Under the pieces are notes generated by a model. The model did no database searches and had not been told where the DNA came from. It saw nothing but the letters and a program-made list of their open reading frames with translations. The position numbers were made by a program, and so were the translations under genes. A stretch of 64,000 nt of DNA from Gracilaria gracilis (lineage: Eukaryota > Rhodophyta > Florideophyceae > Gracilariales > Gracilariaceae): the NCBI GenBank assembly GCA_030374805.1, contig JARGSG010000004.1, positions 248,001 through 312,000 on the forward strand. The letters run 5' to 3'. This document shows positions 10,446-21,375 of the stretch, in pieces (position 1 is the stretch's first letter; each line of letters starts with the position of its first letter).

Positions 10446-13400
10446 ATGCTCTCCAACACCCCCCCAACCTTCCCCGCCATGCCCAACTGCTGCTTTGAAG
10501 GCTGCACCTTCTTCGTCCGCACCAACCCCGCCATCGAAAGGCACCAGAGGAGATGCCTCAATCGCCTCAACCCAGACAAGCGTTTCCTCTCCCCAGGCGG
10601 AGGCCTCCCCCACTTTCCCGCACGCATCAAGCGTCACAAGTCTACCCCCCACCTCCATACACCTCCCCGTCCCACAAACCGCCCTTTCGACAACGTCTCC
10701 ATCGCAGACGACGACTCCTACCACTACCAGCAACTCTCTCTCTCCCTCCACACCCAGGACGCCTACCACATCGCTACCACCCCCATCTGCTCCATCTCCC
10801 CCTCCCCTACTCCCCCTCCTCCCCCTTCCTCCCCCCTCCTCAACAACCCCCACCTCGAACGCATGGTCGTCTACATCTCTTCCATCGCCTCCTCCCTCGG
10901 CCTCCGAAAGGCTGACGAACTCATCTCCCTCCTCCACGACCCAGCCTTCTCCACATCCACCTTCCACAACGCCGTCTCCTCCGCCTCCCAGTGTCTCAAA
11001 CTTAAACAAACCTCTTCCAACACCGAGTCAGCAACATCGGCTTCGCTCCCACCACCCTCTCCGACCCACAGCAGCTCTTCTCCACCACCATCTTCCGAAA
11101 GGACCGCATCCAGGTCTTCAAACTACAACTCGCCCTCGCACACTTCCACAACACCTTCTTCCACCCCGTCTCCCACACAACACCCTCCAGCTCTCCCTCT
11201 TTCGCCCGCCCCATGGCCTCCACCCTCGGAAAAGAAGCAGTCCCCGCCCTCAAAGCCGCAATCATGCACTCCTCCAAGGACTCCTGCATCTGGCACACCC
11301 CCGACTCCACCGGTATCGACTCCTTCATCGGCTTGGTCTAAATCTACTCCGACAAGTCCTCCACCTTCCTCAAATTCTCTTCCATCACCTCCTACCCGCT
11401 TCACATCACCCTTTTCAACCTCTCCGATGCCTCCCGTCGCAAGTGCATCACCGAACACCTCACCTTTCTCGGATACTTTCTAGCCTCCTTCCTCCCAACC
11501 AACCCCTCCCAAGACCACGACTACATCCCTCAAACCTCCTCTCAAATCCCCCGCCACACCAAAATGGAACTCATTCAGCTCGCCATCTCCAACCTCCTCG
11601 GCCCCCTCCTCTCCTCCGGTCTCAACGGCTTCCGCTTCCGTGACGCCCATGGCATTCTCCGCCACTGTCAACCAATCATCGCCAGCTACTGCGCCGACAT
11701 CCCCGAAGCGAAAGACATCCTCGCCATCTTCCACGGAACCCGCCCCCAACACCCTTGTCATAGATGCACCGTCTCCCGCACAGACCTCCCCCTACACATT
11801 CAATCCCCTTCCCCCCGAACTCAGCACCAGACCCTCGCCGCACGCAAATCACACTCCACTCTCCTCCTACAATCACAAGACGCCCTCCTTGCTCGTAAGC
11901 CCAGAATCTCTCGCAACACAAAGAAAGAAGCCCTTGAAGCCCTCTACTCCCTCTCTCTCGCAAAGTACTCCTCCTTCTTCGAATCATACCCTCTTCTCAA
12001 CATCACCCCACTCCTCTTCCCTTACAACATCTTCACCTTCGAACCACTCCACAACTTCCACCTCGGCGTCTCCAAGCTCATCGAGCTCGCCTCCATCGAG
12101 AGACTCCGCTCAAAAGCACTCTTCACCACCCTCCGTTCCTCCAAGTCCCGTCTCCCCTTCAACTCCGTGCGCACTTCCATTCTCAAACATTCAAACACCG
12201 TCCTCTCCGCCATCGGAAAGCACTCCCCCGCAAACCGACTCCCCATCGACTTCTCCACTTCCGACAACGGTCAAACTCTCAACGGTTTCTTCACTATCAC
12301 CGGCTTGCGTGGTATGCTCGAAGCAAAAGACTACCGCGCACTCGACATGGTCTTCCCATTCATCGGCGCCTTCTTCAACCGATGCTGTGACAAAATCGAT
12401 TCAGCTCCCATCAATTCTGTCTTCTCCAAGTACTCAGACCTCCTCCTCCCCTCCATTCGATACAACACCTTCACCGAATGGACCGACGCCCGCCTCACCG
12501 ACCTCCAAAACCAAATCCGCTCCTTCAAGCGCACAGCCGTACTCGTCCTCGGCCCCCACCACACTTCCAGCCTCCAAACCCTCAAGTTCTACCTCCTCGA
12601 CCACATTGTCGAAGACATTCGCCGCTTCGGAGGCCTCCACTTCAATGATGCCGGCATATTCAAGCACGCACACACCCTCTTCAAGTCCAACTACTCCAAA
12701 ACCTCGAAGCGCAGGTCCACCGCACATCAAGAAACCATTCGTGCCATCCACCGCTCCAACGCCATCAACGATTGGAATCCCGTCTCCACAAACCCTTCCA
12801 TAACCTCCTCCTCCCCTGGCCTCACTTCCCCCCTCCAATCCCGAGAACCCGGTTTCGTCCGTGATGGCAAACAAATCTCCTTCGCTGACCTAATCACTGC
12901 CCACAAATTCATTCGCTCCAATCCTCACCTCCCTCAAAAATCTCTTCAAGACCTCTTCCCCCCCGATACCCTATCCATTCTTGCACAATTCGGAAGAGAC
13001 GCCTCCCATCCTTCATCACCCTCTCTCTCGAAGTCCTACAACTCACTGATAACTCCCCCGCCCTCCGTCAGGCTCGACTTACCATAGTCAACTCCACTTA
13101 CGTCGTCGGCGGTTACATCCCAACACTCGACAACTACATTGAAGAGCGGAACGAGCTCGCGCACCAGGATCCCCGAGTCCCTCTCATCCAACGAATTTTT
13201 GCCACCCCCTCCTTCGGTCCATCCAAGTCCCCAAAGTTCTCCCACGTTCTCGTCGCCGGCTCCACCTCCCTCCTTCCACATCCATCGTCTGGGTCTGCAA
13301 ACTCATGTCCCTTCTTCGTTTCGCCCTTCCTTCTTCAACTTCTTCTCCCAAGGAGTTCGCCTTCGTCCAGTTCATAGAACTCGTCCCACCCAGCGACGAC

Positions 13401-13720
13401 GTCGATCTCACCCTCAACTGCGTTTGCCTCCGATGGGCAATAGGCGACGAACATAACCACACCATCCACCCAGTTCCCATCTCTACCCACTACACTTCCG
13501 ATAAAGTTTCCCCTTGGTATGGACTCATCCTCTCTTCCTCCATCCTCGGCTCCGTTCATGTTCTCCGCCAGAACTACCCCTCTCCTCCCTTCACTTCTCT
13601 TCTACACTGACGCTTTCACCGATTCTATCTCAATCGGTTCTATCGAGACCCCACCGCCAAGCCTTATTTACCATCCAACACGTAGTCTCTATTGCCTGTT
13701 AGCATCAGCTTCATAAAAAT
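10446..13720 (+). pseudogene. Plavaka/KDZ-like (CMC group) DDE transposase, decayed
   Basis: First in-frame ATG at 10446. An N-terminal zinc finger follows at once (C-x4-C-x12-H-x3-C, about 10488-10556), then a Pro/Ser-rich linker. The core runs in another frame from about 11025: IYSDKS with LHITLFNLSDASRRK (about 11342-11430) matches the 'tyrosine-SD, YP-h-TI-N-h-x3-RRK' block of Plavaka/CACTA-type transposases. The CHRC zinc pair at 11756-11767 and PLHNFHLGVSK at about 12044-12076 correspond to their H-h-LGV-K segment. The C-terminal part (about 13300-13700) again switches frame. I count one in-frame TAA near 11339 and frame changes near 11010, 12995, 13290 and 13580. The plus strand is extremely C-rich. 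Its end lies within a few bases of the end of the oppositely oriented gene B. Short introns could explain some frame changes but no good splice sites were seen. Confidence 0.7.
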
Positions 13721-16542
13721 TTAAACCCGCTTCGTTTCAATTGGAAGTAGTGAAGATACGCATGACATGAGAAAGAAGAAGCATCTCTTCCCTATCCCAC
13801 ACATACCTCCACCCCTTCCCCTCCCACTGCACCTCACCCTACCCTTAGTAGCCCGCCTCTTCCCTACCATCAACCCCTGTCCCTTCCTTGCGTTCCGCCC
13901 GGTGTGCCCCAACCGCCCGAAACTCGTGTCCTCCGGTCGACAGGCCGCTATGTAACAATCAAGAACTGCACCTAGTCTCCGTGTTAGTTTTGCCATAAAA
14001 TAGTCCTCCCTCACAGCTAGGTATATCTTCTCCGTCGATGGTACCCACAGCCCAACTGTCGCAGTTCTCCCAGAGTTTCCCGACACACACCTCGGATCTC
14101 CATCCACAAACCCATCGTTCTCAAACTCCTCGGCATGCTCCTCCTGTAGCGATTGCCAGGATACCCCCAGTATTCCTTCAACACCCCCAGGTAGATGATT
14201 CCCATACAAAGTAGAGAACAAAAGCTGTCTTTGCCCTCCACGTCCCACAACCTCGTTCATAGTTTTCACCACACAGGCAATCCATGCGTCAAGTCTCGCA
14301 GGGTGCATCACGGTCCCATCCACGTACTGCTGCTCACCGTTACTTTGCCTCTCCACTGCGTATCCCATATAATCCTCCACACTGCTACCGCAATCCCATT
14401 CTTGAAGTACATACCTTCATCATCAACCTCCCATGGTGGCCCAACCGCACGAGACCCGGAATACGCAAGTTCTTCGAACCGGCTCGTTCTCCACGCACAC
14501 AACTCATTCCCCCCCCCGCCCTCCTCCCTTCCCATCAGCTTCTGGCGCGCCTCCCCCATCTGCTGCTTTAGCTCTTCCCATAGCTCAGTCTCCTCAGTAG
14601 GTTTTGCTCGTTCCGCAATCAAATCATATTCAAGGATGGAGAATAACTTGTCGCGAGCCGCCCGCTTCCGCACCACAATCACATCGCTTAATTTCTGCTT
14701 CATCCGCTGCCTCAGACACTTGTCCGCACTCAAATTATCCACACACTCCTGTTTCCTTCCCGCTTCTCGTATCGTCTTCCAATTATCTCCCATTATTTCC
14801 GTCTCCATCCCATACTTCAACAGTACATCACTTCCTCCCTCCGTTGATGGCGTATACGCCCTCATCTCATATGCCACTTGATACGGGCACCGAGGTACCA
14901 TTTCCTTCTCCCCAACCACAAATATGCTGCCCTCTTTACTTTCTCCCACCGTCTCACTCCTGTTCTTCCAGCTCCTACAAACGTTCTCCGAGTCAAAACA
15001 GAGTTCTGACGCCTCCAACTTCGCATAGTGGAGAATCTCATCATATACAGCCCTTGCAAATCCTTTCAAACATTCTGGCACCCCTATTTCATGTTTTTGA
15101 CGCCCCTTCACTTCCTTCCCACACCCCCTTTGCTTCCTACCCTTCCCAGCCTCCCTTAAACTTTCAATCAACACATTTTCCTGCTTCAGCTCCTCCCTCA
15201 CCCGTTCCAATTCTTTCTGCGTGAGCTTCAAACTCACCATCATGGTACAGTGATCCTCCTTCATATTTCCCCGCTTCCCTTTCAACTAATTCACCCTCTC
15301 GACCAGTGCAGACCTTGGCAAAATGGCGTAAGTTCTCTTCATCTCCTTCTGCTATTCCTGTAGTTCCCATTTCCCTTGCTCCGTTCCTCTCTCCACGATC
15401 CCCAGAATCCTCGACTCCTGCTTCATGCACATTGTTCTCAATCCGAACGGCATTATGCCTCACACGTATTCCTTCAGGCGTTCGTACCGCGGTTTCCACC
15501 AAGTTCCCTCCAGTTCTATGCCTTTTTCCGACAACGACATCTTCTCCTTCGAATACCCTCCCATCCACTGGCATATTGTCTCTCACATTCTCAATCACTG
15601 ATCCACCACTGCTACGCCCTACAACTCTCCCGGGCAAATCGTCTCGGAGCCATTCCATCCTCTCCACATTGGCGTGGCTCCCCATTCCATCGCCCACACG
15701 CCCAATTCGCCTCCCACTGTCCTCTGCGTTTCCAAGCTCTCTCATATGCCTCATACCCTCCACTTCCTCTTCCTCCCGCATCGCAGTATGTCGCGGTCCA
15801 TCAGTTCTTTCTCTGCCCACCATTCGATTCCTCCTAACATCAACCACAACCTCCATAGACTCATTACTCGCCTCTTGAACGCCTCCTCCTACTTCTCTTT
15901 CGCGACCCCGCCCTCCCGAACGCCAACATCAGCCACTCTCTCTCCCTCCTTCCCTCGAATACCACGGCTAACTATCCCACTAGTACTTCTTGCTATCGTC
16001 CTTCCCTCCCCCCCACTGCGACACTCCCTCCCCTTCCCTATGACATCTCCACACTCGCCTTCTTCTACAAATTGCGTCGATTCATCGCCCCTTTGCCGCC
16101 CACTTCTATCCCTACCGCCCCGTGCATCATCCCCATGCCTTCCTCCAATCCCTCCCCTGCTTTCCCCTCCTCCATTTTCCATCTCATGTGGAAGTGGAGT
16201 AGCTTGTGTTACGAAAGCACTTACCGTTCGCTCGGTTCGCTGGGTTTGCTCCGTTTTCTCGGTGCGCTCGGATCGCTCGGTTCGCTCCAAAGGTCGGCCT
16301 CGATCACGTCTCCCCGTGTTCTTCTTACCTTTCCCACGTAATCCGCTTCGAGGGGGGCGCGGAGTACGCCCTATATCGCTCTCGCCATTTTCCACCTCGC
16401 CGCTTCGAGGCGCACGCGTAGTACTACCCAAGCCAACCTCGCGACCCCGACCTACCACCTCTGCACGCGTTCGCCCTTTTGACGCGCGCCCGCTTACATT
16501 CTCCGTACTTGCATTCGCACTTCTCGTTTTACGTTTCCCCAT
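13721..16542 (-). pseudogene. gene B: charged disordered, coiled-coil and globular protein of unknown function, decayed
   Basis: Starts at the ATG at 16542 (MGKRKTRS...). The first 200 or so residues are low complexity and charged, with an RTERSERTEKTEQ-type repeat encoded near 16210-16290. A second charged stretch (about 15164-15870) follows after a frame change. Then comes a globular-looking part in another frame (about 14308-15290): a coiled-coil segment (KLTQKELERVREELKQEN), then ECLKGFARAVYDEIL and CPYQVAYEMRAYTPS. It continues after one more frame change near 14375 to the stop at 13721, with SFGRLGHTGRNARKG near the end. I do not recognise a family. It ends tail to tail with the Plavaka-like transposase gene and lies downstream of the methyltransferase-SET gene on the same strand, so it is a candidate cargo or accessory protein of that transposon. 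Confidence 0.5.
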
Positions 16543-17031
16543 ATGGAATCGGACGACGACGATGCGCCCGGCAGTGCGCTCTAGATGTTGTCGCCGCTCG
16601 CCGCAAGACGTGTTCGCCGCCCGACGTGATCGCAGGTCTTCCGTGAAACGCACACCTCCACTCGACGTGTGGTAGAAATATCGCACGGTTTTAGTACTTT
16701 TCGGAATCACTTTCCGAAAATTGGCACGGAAATTTCCCTTCCTGTACGAAACCTCACTGCCAAAAACTGTTACACTTTCACATGATATCACATGTACTCC
16801 GTATCTTCTATTCTATGTACTTGAACGTCAACCCACTCCCCCAAATCCTATCCCCATTTTGTTTACGTCACTGGATGATAAAAGTGACGACACCCACTCA
16901 CTTGGGGGAGTTCTCGTCCTCCCCTGTGGAACACGAGAGTTAGAGAGAAATCGTAATAAAATGTACACAATTCGATTTTACACATACTACGGTACATCTT
17001 TCGGTTCTATAAGTCATAAATCAATTGAGCT
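16543..17031. promoter_or_regulatory. intergenic spacer between genes A and B, likely promoter of B
   Basis: About 490 bp without a plausible gene, less C-rich than the flanks. It separates the stop of gene A (17032) from the ATG of gene B (16542) on the minus strand, so it should hold the promoter of B. No clear TATA box was identified. The segment near 16700-16760 contains a short inverted pair (ttccgaaaa and related). Confidence 0.35.
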
Positions 17032-17580
17032 CTAGTCGACCACTATAGGATTCGAAGACGTACCCCATGTGTACTTCATTCCATAATCTGCAAAAAACTC
17101 TTCTCCCGCTTCTACAACCCGAAGTGCCCGGACGGCAAGTATTCGGTATTCTCTTAATTGCAGTGGAGTTCGCCCAGTTCCTTGGATTTGAATCACTGCC
17201 ACATTGGCAGTCCGTCGCTGCTTCAAGCCATCCTCCACTGCATCCCTATCTTTATCCCTTCCATGTATTTTGGGTCGTTAATTGTTCCACCCAACGAAAA
17301 TGGAGCGGGGACAATCCATACAGGGATTGTAGGTACTTCTCGTATCCTTTCCGGGAGTTCCCGGAATACCTCGCCTCGCAGGCTAGCCTCCATCGCATAA
17401 GTTCGAAAACGTGCGGCGGTGGCTCCCAACAACCCTTTCTCATACTTCTTGTGTACCTCCTTCCTCTTCGTTCAGTCATGGTACACTAGAGTTCCGTAAA
17501 TTAAACATATCTCTTCGTTCTTCATGAAACGGCGCATAGTAAACACTCCCACTCCTGCGCCATGGTGACGAATCGACGAC
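17032..17580 (-). other. SET (lysine methyltransferase-like) domain of gene A
   Basis: The N-terminal SET strand pair reads HHGAGVGVFTMRRFMKNEEI followed by IYGTLVYHD (about 17475-17570), the usual G-x-G-h-F-A ... GE-h-h ... Y-x-G pattern. The C-terminal half has RTANVAVIQIQG, in the place of the NHS/AN segment, then RALRVVEAGEEFFADYGMKY (about 17062-17130), the classic 'h-x-x-GEE-h-x-x-DYG' end. It lies in the same frame as the methyltransferase except for one shift near 17230. Histone or other lysine substrates cannot be told from sequence. Confidence 0.7.
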
Positions 17581-17816
17581 TTCCCAATGCGACAACCACA
17601 CATAGTAGCCTCCAGTGCCAACATCGCGTTCTAATCCAGGAGACCCATCTTCCCTTGCAACTTTTTCGGCTACTCATGCAGCGCTTTGCGCCTGCCGATC
17701 ATGGCCATGGCCTCTTTCTGCCACATCGATGCCAGGAAGTCTACAATATACGGTGGGAACTTCTGATACTGTGGGAAGCCGGATGGAGCCTTCCATGATC
17801 GTGAAGGACGAGCGTT

Positions 17817-18672
17817 CTACTTGGGAAATAAGTCCATCACGCGATTCACAGAGTTTCGGACCTCCTGCGTAATTTGAATGTCCGTCTCATTATCGCGCAT
17901 GCACATCGCAAACTGAACAATTGCTGCGTGCCTAGCATGCACCAAACAGTCAGGGTCCAGCTCACAACCAATAAACTTCCGATGACGTTGTAGCTCCATG
18001 CATGCCATGGCAGTCGAAAAAGTTCCCGCGAACAAGTCCACCACTGTGTCACCTGGCTGCGAAAATCTACTGATCAGCTCCTTCAAAAACGCGCGAGGTT
18101 TTTGTTCCGACATCAACTTTTTCAACATGTAGCCCCCACCCTCCTTCTTTATTTCCCATTGAAGAGTCTCCCCATTAGACATGGGCGGTACCTGGTCAAT
18201 AACAATGTGGTACCCTGGATACCTCGACTGCACATAGTTGAAGTTCTCATAGTTCACCATCGCATGCTGCTTATACGAGGCCACTTCGAACACCATGTAT
18301 TGCATACTCCATGGCAGGGAACAAGGAGCAGGACCTGCGTCCCGGATTTCGCATGGAGTTGCCTTGCGACCGTATAAAATGAATTGGGACCTGGTCCACA
18401 ACAAACGATCGCCTCGGAACCCCTTGCTCTTCCTTTGCTCCAATAAGGGAAAGCACCCTCGTCCACTGGTTCACCTGTTCCAATGCACAGAAGATAACGA
18501 AATGACCCCCCGGACGTAGCAGCCTTGATATAAGCTTTGCCGCCTTCTTCATATGCTCAGCGCTCAGCATATCGTACCAACTGTTCTCCCGGTTCTTATC
18601 GGCTTTTATGTTGTATGATGGGTCCATAAGAACCAGTTGAACTTTCCCCAATGGAGAGACTTCTTTGTTTCA
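17817..18672 (-). other. DNA adenine/N4-cytosine methyltransferase domain of gene A
   Basis: In reading order: motif IV DPSYN (DPPYN in m6A enzymes such as CcrM, here Pro to Ser), then the helix LISRLLRPGGHFVIFCAL typical of the strand after motif IV. Next comes the target-recognition stretch with the paired DQVP segments. Finally KPRAFLKELISRFSQPGDTV leads into motif I and ends with RKFIGCELDPDC (motif II). This is the motif order of the beta class. DPSY rather than SPPY favours adenine as target, which is an inference. Eukaryotic MT-A70 enzymes do not have this architecture, so the domain was probably acquired from bacteria or phages. Confidence 0.75.
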
Positions 18673-20070
18673 CAGAGTCTCGTCCGTTTCCACCATATCC
18701 CCGAACCCGCAATTATACATTCGAAAGTATTTCTTCATCTCCAGTTCACAACGTTGGAATGCCATTTTATCGTCCAACGAAGAAATGGCAGGAGGAGGCT
18801 GTATGTCAGCGTCGGACGACTGTTCACCAACATCTTCATTCCCACTCTCACCCACTACATCCATTCCACTTCCGCCATCTCCATCCCCTCCTTGTTTCCC
18901 CTCCGAAGGATTCCCCCTTTCCAACTGCTCATCGTCATCGTCATGAATTTCGATGGCAGGCTCCGGTTTCGATATGGGCATAAGAGATATATTAGGGACC
19001 CTGAGTGTTTCTTTGATTTTCAAAGGGCTTATTGTCTCCAAGATGGAGAACATAAGCGAGTTAGAGAAACAATCAAATATCTGAGCAAACGCTCTTGATG
19101 GGTCCCTGTGAAACGTCTTTAGAACGGCCCATCGTCCAGGTTCTGATATTTTGTACAACTGCTCGTTCACAACAACCTTGTTCAGATCAGAAATGAACTC
19201 CTTCGCAAGCGTTCGGAGGGCCACATCAATGTCTTCCGGAAGATTTCATGCCCACGGTTGCACCTCGTCTTCCCGAACAGTTTGCGTGTTGCTCGGTAGC
19301 AAGCGATGCTCGTTGTCCTTGTGCAAGAACCCATCAAAACGCGTTTCAATGGGTTTAAACTGCATATCTTCGTACACGAGCAGTATAAAAGGGAGAACCA
19401 TGACCTCCGCGCTAGGGAATCCCAGAAATTGGGAGAAACCATCCCAGGCCTTTGTTACCAGCTGCACACCAAAACCCGCACGCTGACCTTGGAGATTCTG
19501 CAATATTTGCACATTCCCAAATGAAATGGAATACCCATTCTCCCCCTTATGCCTCTTATGGCCCCGAAGGCGCTTTTCCCTAGATACTTTTTGAATAAGG
19601 GAAAGAAAGAGAACTCTCTGGAAATGTGTAGCGATGCTCGTACCGAAAGGAGGAACTATCCGGCCCACACACCTGGGAGCTATATTCATGGACTTGAAGA
19701 ATTCGGTTAGCGTCACATTCTTCGGCATTCCTTGAAAGTCCACTTTGGTATAAGCATCCCAAAAATCCCTCACACGCCTGTCTCTGTCTCCGTCCACGAT
19801 GTCAAGCAACTTCGTCGACGGATACAGCTGACGGTACGAACCCTATCCTAGGATAGAGAAGTACTTCTTGGCAACGTCTAGGACAGTGCGATTCTTGATG
19901 ATATATTGAACGAATTCGCTGTGTCTCACTTTCCTGGGTTCGTCTTCCTCTCGCATCGTCGACGTATAGTGATCACGGATGGCGAGACACGCGGTGAGAA
20001 GCTCATTCCCAGAACCGAACATTTTTCCAACCTTCATGTCCGATGTCGGAGGTGCCGGTGACGGTGACAT

Positions 20071-20472
20071 AGACCTGGATGTGGTTGCGGCAGCCGTTTT
20101 AAACAATAACGGGGGGCTGTATTATGAATACGGAAGGAGAACGGAAGCGGTCGTGAGAAAACAGATGATTGACGTCGGCAGCGGACGGCATGGGCGAACG
20201 GACGGAAGCTGACGAGAGACGGCAGCAAACGAGAGATGAGTGCGGATGGTAGCCGGGAGCGGACGGCAGACGGCTGCGGAATTAGCGATTTGAAGGAGGA
20301 TTTCAGACGCCAAAACGGTACCAGAACTCTAATGCAGAGGAGTAGAAGGGAATTGGGCGATGTTAGGGGGGCTTATGCGGTGATAGACAGTAATAAGAGA
20401 AGGCTGGGATGAGAGGGGGTGCGGTAATTCCTAGATATGGAAGTATAGGCGAAGTTATAACTTACAGCTCTC
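20071..20472. other. upstream flank of gene A
   Basis: No gene seen. The purine-rich sequence contains direct gacgg/gagacgg motifs around 20170-20280. It should contain the promoter of gene A and, if the 10.4-20.1 kb block is one transposon, its right end. No inverted repeat to 9920-10370 was found by eye. Confidence 0.35.
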
Positions 20473-20590
20473 CAGACAGCGGTCCGGGGTGGAGTGTCGC
20501 TCCATCATGGCTCTAATGAAGTGCCACTCGAGGCGGTCTGCTTTCCATGCGCCGTTGGAGAAAAAGTAAAACAAAATTTAATTTTTCGGT

Positions 20591-20658
20591 CAGCGGTCCG
20601 GGGTGGAGTGGCGCTTCATCAGTGCCATGATGGAGCGCCACTCCACCCCGGACCGCTG
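20591..20658. repeat. palindrome P1 (31-bp arms)
   Basis: Arms 20591-20621 and 20628-20658 are reverse complements with one mismatch around gtgcca. This is the left-array member best preserved. Confidence 0.85.
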
Positions 20659-20739
20659 TCCATGCGCCGTGGCTGATGAAGCTGGACGACACCCCGGACC
20701 GCTGTCCACGCGAAAAAAAAAATTTTTCCACCTGGACAG

Positions 20740-21057
20740 CGGCCCCCTCGCGACTGGTGCTTGTTTGTAATGTGACGCCGTGTACTTAAGCACCTTCGCT
20801 CTCTTGCGAACTGTCTCGGTAAGCACAACGCTCTGTAACTCTCCGTTACGGTTTCCGGGGATCTCTTCTTCTCCTGTCACAACCAAGTGGTCCTCTCGGT
20901 TGTGACAGAAGAAAAAAAGATCGCCGGAAACTGTATAAGGGAGGTGCTCTTTCCATCCTTGTTCTGTTGCGCGGACGTAGTTGCACACAAGGTACGTTTG
21001 ACAATTTTTTTCGTTTTCCGTGAATCGTACTAACTGGCGTACTCTTCTATTTTCCAT
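20740..21057 (-). CDS. short protein fragment in the foldback core, copy 1
   Basis: The minus-strand frame starts with ATG at 21057 (MENRRVRQLVRF...) and stays open through the core into the left palindrome array. Its segment FCHNREDHLVVTGEEEI resembles a second stretch in the same core (see 21376-21548). No family recognised. It may be an exon or gene fragment captured by the foldback element. Confidence 0.35.
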
Positions 21058-21132
21058 GATATTTCGTATTCAAGCCAGAGTCGCCGCCGGCGGACACAGT
21101 GTATGCCACTTTTGCATCCTTGCTTTACCGAG

Positions 21133-21357
21133 AACGTTCGGAAGTGCTTGAGCTGGCCGTGATGGTCGAGTACGATTATTTGAGTTGTTCAACTCACGTA
21201 ATCGGCTTTGGCTTTGACAGCCAGCTCAATCACTGTTGGACTGTGGTTATTTATTAGACCGACTAGATTAGACTGCGTTAGGTCGAACTATCGGAAGTGG
21301 TTGAGCTACCGGTGATGGTGGAATACGATTATATGAGTTGTTCAACTCATATAATCG
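21133..21357. repeat. tandem pair of a unit ending in a 32-bp palindrome
   Basis: A unit beginning aac(g/a)(t)tcggaagtg(c/g)ttgagc recurs with a 153-bp period (21133 and 21286). Each ends in a palindrome centred on gagttgttcaactc: 21173-21204 (imperfect) and 21326-21357 (perfect 15-bp arms, 2-bp centre). Confidence 0.75.
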
Positions 21358-21375
21358 TGTTTAGCCATGACTGAT

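Larger units (their letters stand above)
17032..20070 (-). pseudogene. gene A: N-terminal unknown domain, beta-class DNA methyltransferase, SET domain (decayed)
   Basis: Minus-strand gene whose first good ATG is at 20070 (MSPSPAPPTS...). An unrecognised N-terminal part of about 450 codons (about 18670-20070) precedes an Asp/Glu-rich linker. Then comes a DNA methyltransferase with motif IV (DPSYN, 18610-18627) before motif I (DLFAGTFSTA, about 18009-18038), the order of beta-class N6-adenine/N4-cytosine enzymes. After a short linker in the same frame lies a SET domain (about 17060-17570). The N-terminal part shifts frame near 19845 and 19240. A TGA lies at 18670, a frame change near 18300, then TAG at 17817, 17670 and 17631 and TGA at 17472, all in one continuing frame, and one last shift near 17230. 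The gene is therefore a decayed copy unless stops are read through. Role if intact: writing DNA methylation and histone lysine methylation, presumably in the nucleus. Confidence 0.65.

Noticed and set aside
10300-11643. 447-codon plus-strand frame overlapping the transposase start
   Set aside because: Pro/Ser/His-rich shadow of the C-rich strand; the other frame carries the zinc finger and matches the transposase family.
11640-12803. 387-codon Ser/Pro/Thr-rich frame
   Set aside because: Out-of-frame shadow of the Plavaka-like transposase core.
13305-15880. Long plus-strand frames through 14.2-16.7 kb
   Set aside because: Ser/Pro/Leu-rich translations caused by the pyrimidine-rich strand; the minus-strand reading has normal protein composition.
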